Of a DNA stretch of 64,000 nucleotides, positions 57,124 to 64,000 are shown in pieces. The DNA is taken from the NCBI GenBank assembly GCA_024734495.1, contig JALMQS010000132.1:1930789-1994788 (forward strand). The letters run 5' to 3'. The position numbers and the translations under genes were made by a program. Every line of letters starts with the position of its first letter. Position 1 is the stretch's first letter. Under the pieces are notes generated by a model that made no database searches, was not told the origin of the DNA, and was given only the letters and a program-made list of their open reading frames with translations. This DNA comes from Forficula auricularia (lineage: Eukaryota > Arthropoda > Insecta > Dermaptera > Forficulidae).

Positions 57124-58861
57124 CATTTTGATACCCATAATAACTCAAGAAAAGAAGGGGTAGAAATTAGTAGTAATTGCATGTTATAAATGAAGCTAAT
57201 TAATTGATAATTTAGCTAATGCGTTTGCACTTCGTTGTAGGTAATAGTCAAATTACTTTTTTTTACAGTTTTTGTACCGTACCGAATTTCCAAACCACTG
57301 AATGTAAAAACATGAAAATTTTTCAAATGCATTTATTATTTTCTTATCGACGTCAAACAAGAACACTTTTGAAATCTCAATTATTTTGTAAGTTATATTC
57401 GTTTTCCTCATCTAAAAGCATACAAAAAATCTATAATAATTTTAATTTCGGTCTCATTAGTGTATAATAGGTCTTTATTTTATAAGCATTTCAAAAAGAA
57501 AACTTTTAATTTTGTGGGTTAAATAACCCAAAACTAAATAGTTAAACTAAATAGTTTAATCAGCTAAAATTTCTTAAATCATGTTTATAAATAAGAATTT
57601 GTTAATTTTGATCTATAATTATGTATTATATAGGGAACAATCTGTATGCGAGGCCCATTTGTACTTGGCCGATTTATTCTATTTACAAATTAATTAATTC
57701 AAAATGGCAAATTATGAGTAAAATCAGTTTTAATTTTTTTATTAAATCCTTTTTTTTCATTCATGACCTCTAAATTATTAATTGTTAAACAAAAAACAAA
57801 ATGAAATGAAAATAGCTTGACTATATATACCTATATATACAATTTAAATGTTTTGTTATTTAATGAATGGCGATAATATCAAAAGTGGAAGTGATGAAAA
57901 ATACATATATACGTTTTTTGTTATGAAACACTAAACCACTAATATTTCACCTTTTTTAATCGACTTCATTCAAATAGTATTTTTTGATATTAGTTTGACA
58001 TCCATTTAGAATATATTGTATGAAATTTTGCAGCAAATTTTTTATATATTCTTTCCATATAGTCTGGCTTTTTTATAATTCAATGCAGCACTCGCTAATA
58101 TTAATATTTAGTAAGCATTGCGGTGTTGTCAGGATGATTTATTTAATATATCTAAATATGTAAAAGCTAATCAAACATATTTATCATAACTTTTAAAGTT
58201 AAAGTCGATTGAATGGATTTTAGTATGTGCCTACTCCTTTATTTACAAGGTTTTAGTGAATTGAGATCGATTTGATTTACGGGTCCGATTTAGACTGCAT
58301 AAAACGAGAGCTTTAGTTAAAATTTCGACAATTAAAGAAGTTTTTCGAAAATAGAAGACTTGTTCAATTTATAAAGAAAAAATTAAAGACTATATCTTCT
58401 TATTGATGCAAATAATCATGCATAAATCCATACAAAATTGTTAATACTGAATAGAATATCTCATTAAACAGTTAGTAAATAGGAAAATTAAAGATAGAAC
58501 ACTAAATTTATCTTTCTGTAAAAATTTGAAACAGAAAACAAATGACAATTAACAATACCAAATTTTGTGAGAAAATTTCGAAAACCTTGAAAATTTAAAT
58601 CATTAAAATACAATATAATTTTGAGATCCATTATGTTAGAGAATGAAGGATTAAATAAAAAATCAACAATATAATATATTTTAATAGAACTTAACTAGTA
58701 AATATTGTGATATAATTTATATGAAAAAATGTCTATTGCTATTAATTTATTTTGATTAAATTATGAAAATAATTATTTTGCTAAGCACTTAAACCAAATA
58801 AATACAATGGAATCTCATCCTTCTTTTTTGTATATTAAGTTCAGTTTTCAGGGATGAGGCA
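57124..58861. other. AT-rich DNA, no gene seen
   Basis: An 82-codon plus ORF at 57219-57467 has no motif or splice context. No repeat boundary recognised. Confidence 0.5.
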
Positions 58862-59028
58862 AATAAGACTCAAAACTCTTGTATACCTTTCCCTTTAATT
58901 TAAAACATTTTTCTTCTACATAAGTTTTTGCTATTTTAAATGTTGATGCTCTTTATGATTGTTGCAGATGTACTGAAGAAGGTTTTAAATAAAACCGAAA
59001 GCCATACAAGAGTTTTGAGAGTTATTCG
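58862..59028. repeat. Short foldback with ACTCAAAACTCTTGTAT ends
   Basis: AATAAGACTCAAAACTCTTG at the left and its near complement at 59004-59028 bound about 165 bases. The right arm is preceded by a hammerhead-like motif (58973-59004), repeating the motif-next-to-outer-arm layout of the other foldbacks. Confidence 0.65.
58973..59004 (+). ncRNA. Hammerhead-like ribozyme motif, GAAAG variant
   Basis: CTGAAGA, A, GGTTTT, AAAT loop, AAAACC, GAAAGCC. It has the longest stem II in the set (6 perfect pairs). The base after GAAA is G and no ACGT palindrome follows, so cleavage competence is doubtful. Confidence 0.4.
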
Positions 59029-59316
59029 TTAATCTGCCTTAGTGAATAAAATAATTTAATTAAAACATAGACAAGATATTTTTAAGATGCCTCAAAAATT
59101 CAATTATTAAAGCAGACAAGACTCTTTGAAAGTTAGCGGTTATCAATCCATGGGAAATTTAAAATCATTTCTCGAAAATTCAATCAAATGGCAATAATTG
59201 ATTTGGTTTTATTTTGAGAAGCATCAGTAGTAAAATGGGAGACCAATTATTTAATTTTTCATAATTAAAAAGGTGCAACATCATTATTAAAAAAAATTCA
59301 ATTTTAAGTAAATGTC
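59029..59316. other. AT-rich DNA, no feature recognised
   Basis: Nothing seen. Confidence 0.5.
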
Positions 59317-59450
59317 AGGGGCGTCAGATAGGCTAGGGGTTAGCGTGTCAGCCTGCTAACCAAGTGGGGTTTGAATTCGACTCGAGCCATCCGGCTAAAA
59401 TCTGACCCAGTGGGTAGAGACAAATTTAAATAAAATAAATAGTATCCTAA
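59317..59450 (+). mobile_element. tRNA-derived SINE family 1, second copy
   Basis: GGCGTCAGATAGGCTAGGGG, B-box-like GGTTTGAATTC at 59368-59378, then ATCCGGCTAAAATCTGACCC and GGGTAGAGACAAATTT align with 51993-52177. The tail lacks AAGGCCGAAA and the long A run, so it is 3'-truncated or a diverged subfamily. No clear target duplication. Confidence 0.7.
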
Positions 59451-60327
59451 TTTCATTTTTATTAAAAAAATATTTATTTGTTATTGTCAAATATCTAGCT
59501 CTTTACGAATTCCTTGTTTTTAAATTTTTAAAGAAATTCGAATAGTTTTGTCTATGAAAGTGAAATTAATATTCTTAATTTCGTCTTAAATATGAATAAG
59601 GTGCAAGTAGTCGTTTATTTAAAAAATTTGATGATCCATCTCGATGAAACTATTTCGAATCCTATCCCTTCGGGAATATCCAAGAGTGCCTTCTTGATAA
59701 GCTCCTCAGTAGACCAGATGGCGAGGCTAATCACCCCAACTCGATAAATGAACCGTCATTGGCCTGAAAATGCATCTATTATGAACCCATTACTAATGAA
59801 AAGTACGATTTATATCTTTCATTCTAGTATTAGTGGCTTTTCTGATTTATTCTAAAATCAAGAAGCTTTTTTCATAAAGCGCATTTATTATTGATTGGTT
59901 GAAAAAATTAAAAAATCTGAATCTGAATTTCGCTCACATTTAATAATTAATTTCTATTTACATTAGTATGTAGGCCTAAAGATTTAAATTTAAAAGTTCT
60001 AATATTAATCAATAGTTTAATTAAAATTAATTAATGCCTATGTATTATTTTGTTTGAAAATTTTTTGAAAAATAAAAATCTTAAACAGGATGAGTTTTCA
60101 GAGGCTTTTTTTCATTTCAAAATTTTCCAACAGCAAAACACTTACTATTAGGTATTTAGTTTTTAAAGATGTATTCCCACTTAAAAAAAAATCATTTTTA
60201 ATTGATTTTTTGTGTGTTTGGGGGGGAGGCAAGGGGGGTTTATTTGAAAATTTTCTATGTACATACATTTTCAATTTTGAAAAAGAGTTCAAGGCATTAT
60301 TTCTGATTTAAGCTCTATATATATTTC
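59451..60327. other. AT-rich DNA, no gene seen
   Basis: Open frames on both strands at 60090-60311 span a G-run (60219-60228) and mirror each other. They are treated as chance. Confidence 0.5.
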
Positions 60328-60507
60328 CTCCAGATGCTGTGGATGCAACGCATCTCTATAAATTTCAAACAATTAGAATATTTTCATAAATATCGACTTC
60401 AAAATTTCAGGGGGATCTTTAAATTTTCAAATTATTATCCATCATTTCAAATATTTCTATAAAAAAATTTTTGTTTTGAAAACTATATTGCTTCTTGAAA
60501 TGAAATA

Positions 60508-60728
60508 GGCGAGTCGGGTAGCTCAGTCAACTAACGCACTGGCCTCGCTTCGGCATCGATCGATTATGACGATGTTGGAGTGGAGGAGGTCCGGGGTTCG
60601 ATCCTTGCTGGCAAATAAAAATGTCTACCGGCCGAAAACTCGGCTCCCTCACTAACCCTACTAATATTCTACTTATGTGCTATCTAATTGGGCTTTGTTC
60701 CCGGTGACATTAAATAAATAAAAAAAAA
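60508..60728 (+). mobile_element. tRNA-derived SINE family 2, with target duplication
   Basis: Starts GGCGAGTCGGGTAGCTCAGT with an A box TAGCTCAGTCA and a B box GGTTCGATCC at 60595-60604. It continues as a unique body (CTACCGGCCGAAAACTCGGC) and ends TGACATTAAATAAATAAA plus A's. The exact 11-bp duplication GAAATGAAATA (60497-60507 and 60729-60739) marks the insertion. The head retains a tRNA-like layout but with a long spacer between the boxes, so it is not a functional tRNA. Confidence 0.88.
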
Positions 60729-60912
60729 GAAATGAAATAAAATTGTTGCATGGTTTCAAGGGGGAATTAAAATGAATGATTTTTAAGAAAAGGGTGCTGG
60801 TAGAATGTTTGAAGTCCCTGCCTGGTATATCTCCCAGTTCAAGCATGTCAAAGAGAAGTTCAGACGAGTTTTAGTCGAATAAAAATTGTTCTCGCTGAGG
60901 AAGTATTAAAAT

Positions 60913-61050
60913 AGTGTGAGCTGACTGCCCGGAAAGCATGTTAGTTCTCAGGTTCGACTCCTGGGGGGATGAATCCCCTCTGATATCGCAATTTAATAAT
61001 ATTTCTATTAAAATCTTAGAATCTGTCCTATAAATTAAATTCTTTCTCGT
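60913..61050 (+). mobile_element. tRNA-derived SINE family 3, with target duplication
   Basis: A box TAGTGTGAGCTG near 60912, B box GGTTCGACTCC at 60951-60961, then CCCCTCTGATATCGCAATTT and an AT-rich tail without poly(A). The exact 9-bp duplication TATTAAAAT flanks it (60904-60912 and 61051-61059). The inverted pair at 32761-33016 belongs to the same family. Confidence 0.75.
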
Positions 61051-61117
61051 TATTAAAATTGTAATAATACAAAAAAGGAATAAATAAAGATGATTCGGGA
61101 ATTTTTAGACTAATTAT

Positions 61118-63357
61118 GTCCACTCTCCATTGAATTATATTGAAACAGAAAATTTCAACTCTATAATTAGCATTTAATTTTTTTATTTTATTTTAAAAAA
61201 TATTGGCTAATTAGAATATTAATTTTTCAGAGAATAATAAAGTTCTTGTGTAGATATTTAACAAAAAGTTTTATTCAAATTTTGATTTAAACTATTGGTT
61301 GCCCTATAGCCCAAAAAATAATCTTCCAAATTATCAAACTTGTCTTCTGACCACATAAGATACAATTAATTATTTATATCAGTCAAGTAAATTCCCAATA
61401 TTTAAGTAGTTAAATTCCGTTCTCTTCAGAATATATCTACTTGTATATAAGTGCTGTGGTCGAGTAGTTATTTATGTTTAATTTTTAACCATTACTGGAT
61501 AGTAATTAATAATTCGTTTTTCAACTCAAAAGTTAAATATTCAATTTTATTTTTTGTTTTAGAACAAAAAACTTTTTCCCTTATTTCGACAGGTTGCAGG
61601 ATTCAAGGGGCACATAATTAATATTTTAATCGTTTAATAATTAAACAAATACCTGAATATTAAGCTTTCAAGTATTTGTGAATCAAAGCGCCAACACACA
61701 AAAAAAGTTGTTGAATAATATTGTTTCTATATAGATTAAATGACCAGAAGCAAGAATAATGGTTAGAAATCCGAGATTAAAAAGTTATGCAACACTATTT
61801 GGATGATGATTAGTTATATTGCATCTAAGAGAATGCTAATAAAATCTAGCAGTCTAATTGATTAGAATATTTATTAGTAGTTAGTATGTCCTTGTGCCAA
61901 TTTCTAACTATCAACAGCACATTGCAATTCTTCGGAAATAGTGATTAGAATGAAATTATAAAGTCTAGCTGCTAAAATAAAATTGTTTTCATCTTTAATT
62001 TACATGGATAACATTGAAATACATTTAAAATATTTTTTAAATAAAACTATGATTTTATTCATAAATTATTCCGATTTTCAACCAATATGTCTATTTTAGA
62101 AAGATAATCCTCATAATAGTTTTTTTTTTTTTTTAATTTGGCATCTCTACTTAACAGAGTCTCATCCTTTTATATATTATGAACAATTCCAATTTTATAG
62201 TTTTCGTAGATCATGGGATTTGGGATATTCTATATTGAAGGACAGGTACATAGACGGCAAATCTTATTGACTTTAAAAAGAAAAAAAAATGAAAATTTAA
62301 TAAATATCTGTTTTAAAAGTAATTTTTTATGCTTAATTATATTTCTACCAACGATGTTATTAACCTGTTACAACTTTAGTGTTTCCAGATGATCACAACA
62401 TGAAGAATAGAAAACTTGAGTGAATCCGATAATACCTTAATGGAAATGGATTGGTCTTAGTATTATTTTAACTAGATATTATGATACCTATATAAAGTGT
62501 TAGTAGCCTATTTATGGCCGGTCAAATTTCAAGGAAGGTTTGTTCTCTGGCCTCTCGATTCGACATCCTCATAACGATGATCGATGGTGAAGAAGTGCCT
62601 TCTTAAGTAAGGCACGCTGCCCTACTAGACTCTTACTCATAAAAGAACAGATTGAAAGGAATCTGTGCAACAGACTTGCCGTGTGTTAAAAAAATTGGCG
62701 AATCATAGAAGAAAAAGATAGAGGAGAAGAATTTTGATAGATGCCTTATGCTCCACTGAATAAAGAAAAGATGTCAGAATTTGAAGCTCTCAACTTCCAG
62801 TATTTCAGCTTCAATTTCAAAGGAATGTAAGCAACTTAAGACTGGAATTGACATCATCACAAAGAATCTCTTGAATTTCAACCATACAAATAACATATGC
62901 TATTACTTTGGGTGTTTTCAACATGCCAATATTGTTCACATAAAAGATACAATATGTAACTTCTATTTGCAAATTCTCTTTGATCCCACATATCTTCTTA
63001 CAATTTACAGCTCATAACGTATGATAATATCTTTTAATTACACTAGATCATTGGGTTTCCGGTAGTAAAACAGCCTAAAGAGCAAGAGGGGGGGAGGTAT
63101 CACTTGGGGGATAATGGTGGCTGGCTGGAAAGACGTAAGGCAGTCAACACGAAAATCCATGGAAATGTCTCTTTATTTCCGACCCCTCACACCATCTCTT
63201 TCCACAAGCATTTTTTCATTTTTCCTCAACTGCCTCGTAAAGAACTGACGACTTGGGAATGAAAAATTACATCCATCATATTTCTGTTTATATAATCGTT
63301 TATATGGATAAAGCACGTTCGCCGGCTTTGAACTTATCACTGCGTATCTCACACAAA
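61118..63357. other. AT-rich DNA, no gene assigned
   Basis: 62520-62700 is G+C-richer and complex, but without an open splice-flanked frame. The 78-codon ORF at 62781-63017 has no recognised motif. A TTTATATAAT box lies at about 63289, upstream of the small ORF at 63358. Confidence 0.4.
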
Positions 63358-63441
63358 ATGCTTTACGTCCTCTTAATATTATCATTTCTACTAACATATT
63401 CATGTGTCTCGTCTGATTTTAGTGTCTTGAGAACAATTTAA
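63358..63441 (+). CDS. Small ORF with a signal-peptide-like sequence
   Basis: After a favourable CACAAAATG context, 27 codons encode MLYVLLILSFLLTYSCVSSD plus seven residues and TAA. The peptide is hydrophobic with a VSS-type cleavage site, and a TATA-like box lies about 70 bases upstream. Only about eight residues would follow cleavage and no good donor lies inside the frame. It could be the first exon of a secreted protein with a weak donor, a tiny ORF, or chance in AT-rich DNA. Confidence 0.2.
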   Translation: MLYVLLILSFLLTYSCVSSDFSVLRTI

Positions 63442-64000
63442 GAAGCGATTTAAAATATAAACCTTTTGATAGAATATGTATTTCTATACAATACCTTGTT
63501 CATTTGAATTATGTAGTTTCTAACGATATATGAATTAACCAGTTTTGAACTGATATCTCTAAACATATAAATAAAACGAAGTTATGAAAATAATATTTTT
63601 TTAAAATTTCAGAAATAGAAAACAAAACTTTATTACTTAATAAAAAATTTCATTATTTATTTTTTAAAAAGTCATAGAACCAAAAGATAGTGGGGAAAGC
63701 ATTACCAGACACAATCATGTTCAAACCTGTCGCGGAACACTCGCTGTTTGCCAGTACAGCATCAGTCTAGTCATTTAATAGCTACACCTCGTATAATTGG
63801 AGCCCCTGCTATTTATGCAACTCAGTTAAGAATATGACTACTCTGTAAAAAAAGGAGCAAGCCATTTCCCTATTTTTACTTTATCCAATGCGAATCAGGT
63901 AAAGTATTGTATCGATCAATTATCTTTCGGCTTAATTTCGTGAATGTGAATCGCTAGATAAAAAATGATTAACGTTTCAATCATAACATAGGACAATCCC
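63442..64000. other. AT-rich DNA, one dispersed motif
   Basis: 63872-63920 repeats the TTTTTACTTTATCCAATGC segment of 8427-8475. No other feature recognised up to the window end. Confidence 0.5.

Larger units (their letters stand above)
60328..61117. mobile_element. hAT-like element A family, copy C, with two SINE insertions
   Basis: It aligns with 50659-51178 from TCCAGATGCTGTGGATGC to GATGATTCGGGAATTTTTAG once two inserted SINEs (60508-60728 and 60913-61050) and one duplication each are removed. Both outer termini are missing. It serves as a dated host, because both SINEs are younger. Confidence 0.8.

Noticed and set aside
60508..60604. Possible tRNA gene with clear A and B boxes
   Set aside because: The box spacing is too long, a SINE body and A tail follow, and target duplications bound the whole unit.
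62781..63017. 78-codon ORF
   Set aside because: No motif, no splice context and typical AT-rich residue bias.

Overview
This is an AT-rich, gene-poor stretch of a eukaryotic nuclear genome, most likely an arthropod. The evidence is the absence of long ORFs, GT-AG exon signals, tRNA-derived SINEs, decayed jockey-type non-LTR retrotransposon (LINE) remnants and many short inverted-repeat DNA elements. I cannot name the species. There are no operons, rRNA genes, true tRNA genes or CRISPR arrays. Nearly every ORF above 60 codons is a chance reading frame or lies inside a repeat.

Genic signal is sparse. The best gene start is on the minus strand at 15566-15626: an ATG, a 20-residue signal peptide and a GT donor, with a TATA-like box about 105 bases upstream. 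Its later exons must lie at lower coordinates or off the window's left edge. On the plus strand, 26831-26966 looks like an internal coding exon of an unrecognised protein. Weaker candidates are 1615-1700, 52686-52810 (minus) and 63358-63441. The two good exons lie on opposite strands and need not belong to one gene. Most of the window therefore looks intronic or intergenic.

The rest is a dense mobile-element graveyard. It holds LINE C-terminal or 3'-end remnants (3781-3915, 21840-23020, 30270-30560, 32090-32290, 44640-45330, possibly 54213-54380) and tRNA-type SINEs, several with exact target duplications. A poly(A) retroposon has two copies (34094-34324, 49568-49803). pogo/Tigger-like short elements with TA duplications are at 4854-5472, 11516-11887, 14722-14983, 31363-31810 and 44034-44339. 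hAT-like elements with 8-bp duplications are at 5135-5299, 17649-18185, 36867-38073, 40808-41070 and 56606-56761. Harbinger-like elements with TAA duplications are at 6530-7107 and 46026-46212. Several are nested, which gives a relative chronology.

The most interesting structure is a set of long inverted repeats (foldbacks) that carry a recurring RNA motif: CTGANGA, one extra base, a short hairpin, then GAAA(C). This is the core of a type I hammerhead ribozyme. In several copies it is followed by ACGT-C or ACTATAGT-C, which resembles a palindromic stem III plus cleavage triplet. It occurs at about ten loci with different hairpin sequences, often as head-to-head pairs. The pattern fits Penelope-like elements, a retroelement group known to carry hammerheads. 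That assignment is an inference, because no Penelope reverse transcriptase is present here.
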